In this document: one piece after another, positions 25,242-34,450 of the stretch
How the letters are laid out: each line of letters opens with the position of its first letter
Position numbering within the stretch: position 1 is the first letter of the stretch
NCBI GenBank assembly: GCA_034670025.1
Contig: JAXMOE010000005.1
Coordinates: 124,001-188,000, forward strand
Source: PGYR01 sp034670025
GTDB taxonomy: Bacteria; Bacteroidota; Ignavibacteria; Kapaibacteriales; UBA2268
DNA: 64,000 nucleotides
Direction: 5' to 3'
Translations under genes and position numbers: made by a program
The notes under the pieces: generated by a model
The model's database searches: none
The model's input: the letters and a program-made list of their open reading frames with translations, nothing else
What the model was told of the DNA's origin: nothing

Positions 25242-25528
25242 GAGAGATGTTGGAGTAAATAATCTATTTCAAGTTATTAAAAAACTGCTATAGATTTGCA
25301 TTAACTCTTAGTTAATTAAGAAATGGATCCTTCACATTCGTTCAGGATGACAAGTGCGGTCATTGAGCTTGTCGAGATGTATACAACTGTAGAGACGTAT
25401 TGCTTATGTCTCAAATTAAAAAAACTCTTATCGTTTTAAGTCCTCCCTGTCAAGGGAGGATTTAGGTGGGTTTCTTTTAACCAACCCGTCTCACTTCGTG
25501 AGCCACCCCTCCATAGGAGGGGAATTTG
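25242..25528. repeat. Non-coding region with four clustered hairpins
   Basis: A stem-loop ATCCT/AGGAT followed by GACA lies at 25327-25352. Then follow CCTCCCT/AGGGAGG (25442-25459), an AACC/GGTT-type stem (25465-25486), CTCAC/GTGAG (25490-25502) and CCCCTCC/GGAGGGG with a 3-nt loop (25506-25522). The last may end the T9SS gene at 25529. No gene seen. Confidence 0.7.
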
Positions 25529-28500
25529 TTACCTAACCACAATCACATTCTCTGTTAGCACACCACTTGGTGTTTGCAATCGCACTTGGTACAGCCCAGA
25601 TGGAATCTTGTCAGTGTTGATGTTTAGTTGCTTTTCTGATGCTGTTTGTGTCCAGTTCTCTGTGTAGGCAACTCTTCCTTCGCTGGAGATTAGCTCCAAT
25701 GTCATTTCAGGTACGTTGAGCGTAGTCGAAACGTCCGTGGAAATATCCACCACCAACTTATCCTTAGCTGGATTTGGAGATACCTTCATCTCTGTTGCTT
25801 CTGTGAAAGTGACACTCCTTAGTGGGAATGCACATACTGAGTCAATAATAATACTGCCTTGCTCTGTAGCCACTTCAATGTAAGGATTGTTAAACTCATA
25901 GCTCGGGAAAGTAATGTCGTACTCTAACTCACTTGCTAACATAATCATTCCATTTATTTCGTGGATTTGAGTCTTTGCCTCATTGATTTCTGCGGTTTGA
26001 GTAATAATAAATTCATCTTCTGTATATAGAGCTTTTTGGTCTATATCTGTCGTGATAGTGTAGGTCTGCTCGCTCAAATCTGCCTCGCATTCCAAGTAAA
26101 CAGGAATGCTTACTTCAGCACCAATCTCGGTTTCAGTTTCTTCTTTTGTGCTGATTTCAACTCTTGCATATATTTCCGCCGTTAATGGAATTGTAATCAC
26201 AGTATCGCAAGGGGAGATTACTCTGTATTCAAAGCTATCAGTGTATGGTCCAAGCTCTGTTGGGTCTAAGTCCTTTTTGTATTCTACAGGGAATCCATCT
26301 GGAATAATATAGTCTTGAATCCCATCTGTAATTGTTATTTGAAAACCACTAGTATTGATAATCTCAGCTGAATCAACTCTTGTTTCAGAGATATACACCT
26401 TTCCAAAGTCAATTCTGTCTTTGCTAATGTCAAATGATAATGAATGCTCGTTTACAGTAAACTCTTCTGTTGAGCTACATCCATTCTCATCTGTAACAGT
26501 CAGTGAGTATGTTCCTGCTTCTGTTACTTCTATTTCTTTGGTTACCTCGTCTGTTGACCATAAGTACTCTGCAAAGTCTTTGTCAGGGGAGAGGGTGGCA
26601 AGATTTCCACACACTATATCTTCGCCTAATATCTCAAACTCTGGGTTTGGACTTTCGTTTACTGTGAACTTTGCTGTGCCACTACAGCCATCTTTACTAA
26701 CTGTTACGGTGTAAGTCGCTGGTTGGCTGACCTCGATTGTTGGGGTAGTCTCACCGTTGCTCCACTCGTAGGAGTAACTTGGGTCGTTGGGTAGTGCTTC
26801 TAAGGTTGCTGTTTCTCCTTCGCATATATCGCTACCAATGATTGTTGGTTGGAGGTTGTCTTCCGCACTTATTGCTATCTCTGTGCTATCTATACAACCA
26901 GTTCTTGTGTCTGTAATTGTTAGCTTGTACGTACCTGTTTCGCTTGCGTAGATGCTTTTATCAATTGCTCCTGTGCTCCACAAATACTCTAAGTAATCAG
27001 CATCATATTTAGATTCTAACAGCACTGAATCGCCCTCACATATTGCAGTTGATACTGGTTTGAGTTCTGCTATTACGTTGGGGTGGTATTTTATTTCTAT
27101 TGTGTCAGATATAGTACAGCCATCAGCGGTAGTTACTTCTAACCAATATGTTCCAACTTCACTGATTTCTGTTGTTATTGTTGTATCACCAGTACTCCAA
27201 ACAATAGATTTGTAGTTAATATCTATATCCTTAGATTCCAAATAGAGTGTATTTGAATCTCCCTTACAAATTGAAGTTTTAAGTGCTATTATTTCGATAA
27301 CCGGTCCTAACACTTTAACATAAACCTCTTTTGTAGATTTGTTATCTGCTAGATTACTTGAAAGTTCATATATCCCCTCCATTTCTTTAGTAACAGATTT
27401 AATTCTAAGATTTTTCGATTTATAAACTTCACCATTTGGTGCTCTCCATTCATATTTTGTCCAGTATGGCTCATTGACAGTCGTATTTTGAATAAATATC
27501 GAATCTCCAGCACATACTTCCAAACTATCAATATTCGTCATAAGTTGGAAGTAATATGTGGTAGGTATGTTTGGTAAATAATGTAGATGTCCTCCTTTGT
27601 AAATAGAATCTACTCTAAGTGCTTTAGCTTTATAAGTGATATTATTTATATCGTTTACATTGCTGATTTCTGATATAAACCCATAATTATAATATCTGTC
27701 AAGCTCAGAGTCATTATAATTCTCTCTTATTTGATTATTCATATAAATCTTACCATTTGGACCTAATTGATAAAAGTTATATTGATCATAATCAATTTTT
27801 TCCAATACTTTTTTTAATGCAACACTCTCGAGATCATTAAAATTTGTTATGGCATATAAACTCTTGCCACTTGTATAATAATGTTCACTATTCATTGAGA
27901 ACTCACCTGACCCTGTAATTAGATCTTCACCCTCTTCTAAATCTAGTTTAATGAATTTAATTACTTCGATTGTTTCTTTTTGTCTATCAAATTTTAGTAT
28001 TTCATAAGTTAACTCTTCACTCATTATTGTAGATACTATAAATTTACCATTTGGTGAGACCTTCAGTGGTCTTGTTAAGTCGCGTGGATTAAAGTTTTCC
28101 AGGAACTTGACCTCAGATTCCAATTCATTTAATAACTTAAACTTGTTTCCCATGTATTTATATAGGTAGTATTTGTTTTCAATCCTATCATGAGCAATCA
28201 AGTAAAAGGAGTTAGAGAATTTATCTTTAATAATTTCTATTGAAGCCCCACCGAAATCTTTCTTTATTGCATCCTTCCAACTAACATTAATTATTCCGTT
28301 CTCTTCTGTAATTACTCTAAAATATAAATCCTCAAGGCTTAAGTTCCTTACACCATTTCTAACTTGAAGATGTGTTTTAGTTGCAATTATTACTGTTTCA
28401 TTTTCCACATTAACTATACATCGGGTCTGTGGTCCATAGCCAAGACCAGCACCAACCGTATAATTGTAAATTACAGCAGTATCAGGTGAGAAAGAAAGAA

Positions 28501-28777
28501 TCGAATTATAGTCTGTGGAATACTCTGGTATGCCTTGAGAGTCTGAAATAAGTGTATTACCACCAAACACATAAGTACGTTCGTCATTTCCATCTAAATA
28601 TTTAATCTCAGGAGTATAAATCCGTTTAAACTTCGGAAACCCATCTTCAGTTAAAAATGTTATAGCTTTATAATGATTTTGATTAGTTTCACCAAACACC
28701 CAGTTATGATATTCATATTGAGAGAAGCAATTGGAAACTGTTATTAGGAACGTTAATATGTATAGTATTTTTTTCAT
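25529..28777 (-). CDS. Large surface protein with PKD/Ig-like repeats and T9SS sorting domain
   Basis: A 1082-residue secreted protein with signal peptide MKKILYILTFLITVSNCFSQ. The N-terminal 400 residues begin HNWVFGETNQNHYK, like the WxFG opening of Bacteroidota gliding/adhesin proteins, and read as a propeller. From about residue 410 come at least four Ig/PKD-like repeats with the frame ICEGDS, then LWSTG, then TGTYKLTITD and GC (for example ICKGDS, ICEGDS, ICEGET, IVCGN). The sorting domain VSPNPAKDKLVVDIS with IPSGLYQVRLQ closes the protein. An adhesin or extracellular matrix role is likely but inferred. Confidence 0.87.
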   Translation of the reverse strand: MKKILYILTFLITVSNCFSQYEYHNWVFGETNQNHYKAITFLTEDGFPKFKRIYTPEIKYLDGNDERTYVFGGNTLISDSQGIPEYSTDYNSILSFSPDTAVIYNYTVGAGLGYGPQTRCIVNVENETVIIATKTHLQVRNGVRNLSLEDLYFRVITEENGIINVSWKDAIKKDFGGASIEIIKDKFSNSFYLIAHDRIENKYYLYKYMGNKFKLLNELESEVKFLENFNPRDLTRPLKVSPNGKFIVSTIMSEELTYEILKFDRQKETIEVIKFIKLDLEEGEDLITGSGEFSMNSEHYYTSGKSLYAITNFNDLESVALKKVLEKIDYDQYNFYQLGPNGKIYMNNQIRENYNDSELDRYYNYGFISEISNVNDINNITYKAKALRVDSIYKGGHLHYLPNIPTTYYFQLMTNIDSLEVCAGDSIFIQNTTVNEPYWTKYEWRAPNGEVYKSKNLRIKSVTKEMEGIYELSSNLADNKSTKEVYVKVLGPVIEIIALKTSICKGDSNTLYLESKDIDINYKSIVWSTGDTTITTEISEVGTYWLEVTTADGCTISDTIEIKYHPNVIAELKPVSTAICEGDSVLLESKYDADYLEYLWSTGAIDKSIYASETGTYKLTITDTRTGCIDSTEIAISAEDNLQPTIIGSDICEGETATLEALPNDPSYSYEWSNGETTPTIEVSQPATYTVTVSKDGCSGTAKFTVNESPNPEFEILGEDIVCGNLATLSPDKDFAEYLWSTDEVTKEIEVTEAGTYSLTVTDENGCSSTEEFTVNEHSLSFDISKDRIDFGKVYISETRVDSAEIINTSGFQITITDGIQDYIIPDGFPVEYKKDLDPTELGPYTDSFEYRVISPCDTVITIPLTAEIYARVEISTKEETETEIGAEVSIPVYLECEADLSEQTYTITTDIDQKALYTEDEFIITQTAEINEAKTQIHEINGMIMLASELEYDITFPSYEFNNPYIEVATEQGSIIIDSVCAFPLRSVTFTEATEMKVSPNPAKDKLVVDISTDVSTTLNVPEMTLELISSEGRVAYTENWTQTASEKQLNINTDKIPSGLYQVRLQTPSGVLTENVIVVR

Positions 28778-29119
28778 AGAATTAGCTGTGTATTATTTCA
28801 TCGCACTTCTAATTTACATAAAACCATTGGATTGGGCAAATGGGGTGGGTGTTTTAGTTGGTTACTAAGAGATGCAATGCCTACTTTTGCGTTAACTAAA
28901 TAGATTCCTTCGAAATATAAGTGAACTTATATTTCGAAGGAATGACATCAGGATTCCCCATTGGGGGCAAGTTCCATTGTTGCTGTGGAGTTTAGGTTAA
29001 GGGAATTCTATTTTAATACTTGGATTCTTTGGGTGTTCAACCGCTTCTGATTGGAAAGGACTGAAGTTGTAGAAAATCACATTTGCTTTTCTAACAGAAA
29101 CTTTATTTCTATCAACTAA
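28778..29119. repeat. Non-coding region with a perfect 19-bp palindrome
   Basis: 28904-28922 and 28925-28943 are exact inverted complements (arm ATTCCTTCGAAATATAAGT, 2-nt loop), followed by GACA. No gene or clear promoter was seen in the remaining bases. Confidence 0.75.
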
Positions 29120-30433
29120 TTACTGCCCTAACTCACGCTTCAATCGCTCAAAATTATAGACAGCAACACCGTTTTCATTTAGCACAATCTCGCCTTGCAA
29201 ATCAGGAACTAATTTTTCTAACACTTGCTCTATTTCTTTTATATTGTGATTGTTCACGTTAATTCGTGAAACCAATCGCTCTATTGTGATTGGGCCACCC
29301 TTGGCAGCTATTATCTCACCTACCAATATCTTTCGGACTACATTCTTGCTTCGTTGTGCTTGTCTTTTCTTCACATCGAAATAACGTAGAATTGGGATAG
29401 CGAAAAACAGAATTGAGAATACAAGTGGGAACCAACCAAGTGCAAATACTAATAGCGAAGAACCGAGTTGAACTCCTTGCGTGATAACTGCTACTGACAT
29501 CATTAGGTTGAATAGGTTCATAAATCCAACAGCAAAGTTACGTCCACCCGTGTTACCAGTCATTTCATAAGGCATCTCAACTTCATCAACATAATATTCT
29601 ATTCTACCGCCCTTCAGCTCGGAGCTAATAACACTCAGGTCACGAAAATCAGCTACTGCAGTTCCGTTATTAGTTATATCTATATCGCCACGGAACTTCG
29701 ATGCGTACTCTGCTAAGCGGCTGTCTGCCTCGTCATAATCAACACCAGATAAATTTATAATATCAGCAGAAGTGATTTTTTCCGACTTGTCTCGGATATA
29801 AGTCGCTACTTCTTTAGTGTCGTTTAGTGGGTCGAACTCTGGTCTTTCTGGACCGAAAACGAAGTCATATACACTTTGGATAAATTTCTTACCCTTGTGT
29901 TTTGGTTTCTCGTAGTATCGGTAGTGCATATTGTCCCGATCTGTTGCGGTCGAGTAATGCTTACTTATCGCTGCAAAACGCATACCTTGGAAAATAGCAG
30001 AGAATATATTAGAAATCATTCTACTCGAGTTACTATTCTTACTGTCTCGGTCACCACCTTGGCTCGATGCTACAATGATTAGAACAACAAATATCAGAGT
30101 ATAGACAATCAGAATCACCCCAATCGCCACCTTATAGACTTTCTTGAATATCTCCCACAGTACATTGAGGAAGGCATACATCTTCTCTTGCGATGTCTTC
30201 TCTCCACGCTTCTTCAGTGGTACATCGAAGTTATAGATTGGTCTTGCGTTTTCCATATCTACTTCTACTTTGCACTTGTACAGCTCCATTAGCCGGGCAA
30301 GTGAATCTTCCACATCTTGGGTGGAATAACCAGTTGCGGCAGCAGCATCTTGCGGTGCTATCTTGCCATTACTTTGCTTGATTATTTTCTCTAAGGCAGA
30401 GAGTACTTCGTTTTTCGAGTGTTCTGGGTTCAT
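29120..30433 (-). CDS. Membrane protein with three winged-helix-like repeats
   Basis: A 437-residue protein of no family I can name. Membrane segments lie near residues 101-122, 301-320 and 325-350. Three similar domains of about 60 residues occupy residues 8-70, 208-265 and 366-430. Each has a helix, a short I-T/I-A turn element, a long helix with spaced Leu, then a beta strand ending in Y-x-F or D-F (ARPIYNFD, GTAVADFRD, GVAVYNFER). This resembles winged-helix modules. RDSKNSNSS after the first membrane span is polar. It is a single gene divergent from the FAD oxidoreductase; function unknown. Confidence 0.75.
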   Translation of the reverse strand: MNPEHSKNEVLSALEKIIKQSNGKIAPQDAAAATGYSTQDVEDSLARLMELYKCKVEVDMENARPIYNFDVPLKKRGEKTSQEKMYAFLNVLWEIFKKVYKVAIGVILIVYTLIFVVLIIVASSQGGDRDSKNSNSSRMISNIFSAIFQGMRFAAISKHYSTATDRDNMHYRYYEKPKHKGKKFIQSVYDFVFGPERPEFDPLNDTKEVATYIRDKSEKITSADIINLSGVDYDEADSRLAEYASKFRGDIDITNNGTAVADFRDLSVISSELKGGRIEYYVDEVEMPYEMTGNTGGRNFAVGFMNLFNLMMSVAVITQGVQLGSSLLVFALGWFPLVFSILFFAIPILRYFDVKKRQAQRSKNVVRKILVGEIIAAKGGPITIERLVSRINVNNHNIKEIEQVLEKLVPDLQGEIVLNENGVAVYNFERLKRELGQ

Positions 30434-30489
30434 ATTCTTTATTTATTCTCGTAAATTAGCAGATGTAAATTAAAACTTATCTTACTTAT

Positions 30490-31485
30490 ATGAAAAATTT
30501 TCTGATAATAGGGGGTGGTCTTGCTGGCATAACCCTTGCTCATCAACTCGAAGAGCGAGGACAAAGTTTTACCTTAGTTGACAACCGTCCTCAATACAGC
30601 TCATCGAAGGTAGCCGCTGGATTTTGGAACCCAGTAGTCTATAAGCGATTGACTGAAAGTTATCGAGCATCAGTACTGCTTCCATATCTGAATGAATTTT
30701 ACGGAAAAATAGAAAGGAAGTTAGCTACAAAGATTGTTCATAACACCAAGCAGTTAAGATTATTTGCCACCGAACAAGAAAGACACAGATACATTGACAA
30801 GGCATTGGCTTCCGAAATAAGCCAATTTCTTAACCATGAAGTTATGGAGGAATATAGCGGAGTTGTATCCCCCTATGGAATAGGAATAGTAGAGGCAACA
30901 GGTAGGTTAGATACCATCAAATATATTGATAAATCAATTTCTCATTTCGACCAAAATAGCTCTTTTCTGGAATTAGATTTCAGCTATAATGACTTGTCTA
31001 TCACCGATGATTATGCAGAATACAAAGGGCAACGCTACGAAAATGTGGCATTTTGCGAGGGCTACAAAGCAGTTGGCAATCCATATTTTCCAGAATTGAA
31101 GTTAAAGCCAACCAAAGGCGAAGCACTAATATTATCCATACCAGAGCTAAGCCAACAATATTCCATTTCACGAGGAGTGAGCTTAATCCCATTGGGTGAC
31201 GACAAGTTTTGGCTCGGCAGCAACTACAGCTGGGATGATATGACAGAGCAGCCAACCGAACAAGCAAAAACAGACTTGCTTGAAAAATTAGACAAATTCC
31301 TTACTTTTGAATACGAAGTGGTTGACCACCAAGCAGGAATAAGACCTGCCGCCCACGACAGACAGCCGAAAGTAATGCAATCAAGCATAAAAAAAAGAGC
31401 ATACTTACTCAATGGCTTTGGCACCAAGGGAGTTATGTATGCTCCTTACTATTCTGAAAAGTTGGTTGTTCAAGCAGTGGAGTAA
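30490..31485 (+). CDS. FAD-dependent oxidoreductase (DAO family)
   Basis: A 331-residue protein starting with a Rossmann dinucleotide-binding motif (FLIIGGGLAGITLAHQLEERG, with the acidic D at the end of beta-2 in LVDNR). SSKVAAGFWNPVVYKR follows, as in D-amino-acid/glycine-oxidase-like flavoenzymes. GIRPAAHDRQPKV and LLNGFGTKGVMYAPYYSE near the C-terminus are the second FAD-contact region of the DAO fold. It oxidises an amine or amino acid or a related substrate; the specific substrate is not readable. It has its own promoter region, divergent from the 30433 gene. Confidence 0.88.
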   Translation: MKNFLIIGGGLAGITLAHQLEERGQSFTLVDNRPQYSSSKVAAGFWNPVVYKRLTESYRASVLLPYLNEFYGKIERKLATKIVHNTKQLRLFATEQERHRYIDKALASEISQFLNHEVMEEYSGVVSPYGIGIVEATGRLDTIKYIDKSISHFDQNSSFLELDFSYNDLSITDDYAEYKGQRYENVAFCEGYKAVGNPYFPELKLKPTKGEALILSIPELSQQYSISRGVSLIPLGDDKFWLGSNYSWDDMTEQPTEQAKTDLLEKLDKFLTFEYEVVDHQAGIRPAAHDRQPKVMQSSIKKRAYLLNGFGTKGVMYAPYYSEKLVVQAVE

Positions 31486-31516
31486 TCCTTCCTACACAAG
31501 CAACCACAATTTCAAA

Positions 31517-33061
31517 TCACTTCTTCCCATTCACACTATCAATCACTAATTTGTAAGTTGGGTCTTCCAATACATTTACATCAATAATTGCTTCCGCGTC
31601 TTTCAGTAATTTACGGCAATCTTTGCTTAAGTGTCTTAGGTGTACCGTCTTCCCAACCTTGTGGTATCTTTCGGTGATTTTATTCAGTGCTTCAATAGCC
31701 GACATATCGACTACTCTGCTTTCATTGAAGTCAATGATTATCTCATCGGGGTCACCAAGTACGTCGAATTTATCGTTGAATACAGTAACTGAACCAAAGA
31801 ATAAAGGCCCATATATTTCATAATGTTTTATTCCATGCTCATCTACGTGCTTTCTAGCTCTAATTCTCTTTGCATTGTCCCAGGCAAAAACTAATGCAGC
31901 TATGATAACACCTACCACAACAGCTATTGCCAAGTTGTGAAGTATGGCAGTTACCAATGTAACTAACACCATCACGAATATATCTGATTTTGGCATTCTA
32001 CGGAGTGTACGCAAACTAGCCCACTCAAAAGTACCAACTGATACCATAATCATCAGTCCAGTCAGTGCCGCCATAGGTAGCATTTCTATCAACCCAGCAC
32101 CAAACATAATGAACACCAAAAGCATAACTGCAGCTACTATACCTGACAAGCGAGCTCTTGCTCCTGATGAAATATTGATTAGCGATTGACCAATCATAGC
32201 ACAACCACCCATACCAGAAAAGAACCCAGACACTACGTTTGCAGCACCCTGAGCAACGGCTTCCTTGTTACTTCTTCCACGAGTTTCAGTTATCTCATCA
32301 ATAATATTTAGCGTTAGTAAACTCTCAATTAGTCCCACACCAGCCATAACAGCTGAGTATGGTAATATTGTCATTATCATTTCCCAGTTGAATGGTACAG
32401 AAGGGATATGGAAAGGTGGGAAACCACCCGAAATTGAGGCAATATCGCCCACAGTTCGCGTTTCTATACCGAAAGCCACCACTATACCGAATATGGACAA
32501 AATAGCAACTAAAGACGCAGGAATAGCTTTGCTGATTTTTGGTAATCCCCAAATAATAAGCATTGATAGCAGCACTAAACCTAAGAACATATACATTTCC
32601 GGACCAGTCAGCCAGTTGCCCGACTCGTCTTGGAACTGTGCCAGCTGCGAGGAGAATATGATTATGGCTAAGCCGTTGACAAAGCCGAATATGACGGGGT
32701 GAGGCACCAGCCGCATTAGCTTACCGAGTTTGAGCACCCCCGTTAGTATCTGGAAAATACCTGCCAGAATAACAGCAGCAAATACATACTCTACTCCGTG
32801 GCTTACAACAAGTGCAATAAGCACAACAGCCACAGCACCAGTCGCTCCAGAAATCATACCTGGGCGACCACCAAAAATTGATGTTATTAGCCCCATAACG
32901 AATGCGGCGTAGAGTCCCGTCAGTGGAGAAAGTCCAGCTATTAGTGCAAAGGCAACTGCCTCTGGCACTAATGCCAATGCTACCGTTAAGCCAGAGAGTA
33001 TCTCGGTTTTGTAATCTACTTTTTCAGATGAAAAGTCGAAGAAATTTATAATTTTTTGCAT
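31517..33061 (-). CDS. SulP family anion transporter with STAS domain
   Basis: A 514-residue inner-membrane transporter. The N-terminal transmembrane core (about residues 15-385) has GLTVALALVPEAVAFALIAGLSPLTGLYAAF and ISGATGAVAVV, signatures of SulP carriers. FFSGMGGCAMIGQSLIN lies in the middle. The C-terminal STAS domain (about 400-500) contains EIIIDFNESRVVDMSAIEAL. It likely imports sulfate or bicarbonate, driven by Na+ or H+. Its start has a modest ribosome binding site. It converges with the FAD oxidoreductase gene with only 31 bp between them. Confidence 0.93.
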   Translation of the reverse strand: MQKIINFFDFSSEKVDYKTEILSGLTVALALVPEAVAFALIAGLSPLTGLYAAFVMGLITSIFGGRPGMISGATGAVAVVLIALVVSHGVEYVFAAVILAGIFQILTGVLKLGKLMRLVPHPVIFGFVNGLAIIIFSSQLAQFQDESGNWLTGPEMYMFLGLVLLSMLIIWGLPKISKAIPASLVAILSIFGIVVAFGIETRTVGDIASISGGFPPFHIPSVPFNWEMIMTILPYSAVMAGVGLIESLLTLNIIDEITETRGRSNKEAVAQGAANVVSGFFSGMGGCAMIGQSLINISSGARARLSGIVAAVMLLVFIMFGAGLIEMLPMAALTGLMIMVSVGTFEWASLRTLRRMPKSDIFVMVLVTLVTAILHNLAIAVVVGVIIAALVFAWDNAKRIRARKHVDEHGIKHYEIYGPLFFGSVTVFNDKFDVLGDPDEIIIDFNESRVVDMSAIEALNKITERYHKVGKTVHLRHLSKDCRKLLKDAEAIIDVNVLEDPTYKLVIDSVNGKK

Positions 33062-33159
33062 TACTTAATTATCTTTATTTCAAATTGTGACAAATAAAAG
33101 ACGGCAATTTCTTAAAAATTAAGCTGATAACAATATTATTGAGTAAATAAATCTCTATT

Positions 33160-34368
33160 TCAAAGCAATTCACTCGCAAGAAAAAACGAACCAACTATCA
33201 ATATTGGTTTGCCATATTCTTTTGCTTGCTTGTAGGCTGCTTTTGATTTCTCTATTGTATCGTGAGGCAAATTTTTGTCAGATAATACTTGAGCTAAATC
33301 TGTAGCCATAGCAGATCTACCCCCTTCAACTTGAGTGAAAACAAATCGACTCACTATTTGTTCCAACTGCCCCACTATCTCTGCGTAGTTCTTGTCCTTC
33401 ATCATGGCAATAACTACAGTCCATTTCTGATTGGGATATTGCGTAGTTAGTGATTCTATTAAGTTTTTAGCTGCAGCAGGAGAGTGAGCAACGTCGATAA
33501 TAGTCAATGGATTATCATCAATCACTTCCAATCTACCAAAATAGCCAGAGTTCTCTCTTAGGTTTTTGATGGCACTTATCTGAATTTCTTCACTTACTGA
33601 TTTGCCAATATATTGCTCTGTTACTGTCAGTGCAGCTCTATAATTTTTCAGGAACGATTTGCTGACATAAGAGGTAGAGATTGCAGCCAAGACTTTTGGC
33701 TCAATTTCAGCAGTTGTAGTAATAATCTCTGCTGTCATTTCGTTAGCTTTGTCAGTAATTACTTCTAGAATTGCATTGTCAGTATTAGTATTAACTACTG
33801 GTGTGTTCTGCTTTATTATTCCAGCTTTTTCATAAGCAATTTTCTCAATCGTGTCACCCAAAAACTCCTGATGATCTAAATCAATATCCGTGATGCAAGT
33901 AACTTTCGGATTGAGTATGTTTGTGCTATCGAACCTACCACCCAAACCTGTTTCTATCACAGCCACATCCACATTGTGATTTTGGAAGTGCATAAAAGCC
34001 ATAATCGTAGTTATCTCAAAAAAAGTAGCATCCAACTTCTCGGCTATAGGGAGTAAGGTTTCAGAAAACTCTACTAACTCATCATCAGTAATCGCTGTCC
34101 CATTGACCCTAATCCGCTCGTTGAAGTCCTTGATGTGTGGCGATGTGTAAAGTCCAACGGTCAACCCCATTTCTGTTAGTAACGAAGCCACCACAGAACA
34201 GGTAGTCCCCTTGCCATTAGTCCCAGCTACGTGTAATGTTGAGTAGCTATCTTGCGGATTGCCCACTGCGTATGCAAGTGCAGTAGTACGCTCGAGTCCT
34301 GGCTTTATTCCAGCCCGTAGTTTTGCGTATAGGTCGCGGAGTAGTTTTTCTTTTTTGGTGCTGTTCAT
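33160..34368 (-). CDS. folC: Bifunctional dihydrofolate/folylpolyglutamate synthase
   Basis: A 402-residue cytosolic ligase that adds glutamate to dihydropteroate and folates using ATP. It has the P-loop HVAGTNGKGTTCSVVAS, VAVIETGLGGRFDSTNI, ITDIDLDHQEFLGDTIEKIAYEKAGI and the C-terminal TIIDVAHSPAAAKNLIESL. The start is the ATG at 34368. An upstream in-frame GTG at 34410 would translate straight through the terminator of the preceding gene. Only 16 bases separate that terminator's T-run from the ATG, so folC must have a promoter overlapping it or a very short leader. Confidence 0.94.
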   Translation of the reverse strand: MNSTKKEKLLRDLYAKLRAGIKPGLERTTALAYAVGNPQDSYSTLHVAGTNGKGTTCSVVASLLTEMGLTVGLYTSPHIKDFNERIRVNGTAITDDELVEFSETLLPIAEKLDATFFEITTIMAFMHFQNHNVDVAVIETGLGGRFDSTNILNPKVTCITDIDLDHQEFLGDTIEKIAYEKAGIIKQNTPVVNTNTDNAILEVITDKANEMTAEIITTTAEIEPKVLAAISTSYVSKSFLKNYRAALTVTEQYIGKSVSEEIQISAIKNLRENSGYFGRLEVIDDNPLTIIDVAHSPAAAKNLIESLTTQYPNQKWTVVIAMMKDKNYAEIVGQLEQIVSRFVFTQVEGGRSAMATDLAQVLSDKNLPHDTIEKSKAAYKQAKEYGKPILIVGSFFLASELL

Positions 34369-34383
34369 GGGTGGTAAGATAAC

Positions 34384-34419
34384 AAAAAAACCGAGATGCG
34401 ATTTGCTCACACCTCGGTT
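34384..34419 (-). terminator. Terminator of the 868-residue T9SS gene (CCTCGG family, copy 1)
   Basis: On the minus strand AACCGAGGTG and CATCTCGGTT form a 10-bp stem with one wobble and an 11-nt loop, followed by seven T. Near-identical copies lie at 55822 and 61440. Confidence 0.88.
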
Positions 34420-34450
34420 TGGAATTATATATTAAATACAATCGAAGGGA

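Noticed and set aside
34369..34410. N-terminal extension of folC from a GTG
   Set aside because: These codons are the stem and T-run of the upstream terminator; the family begins close to MNSTKKEKLL.
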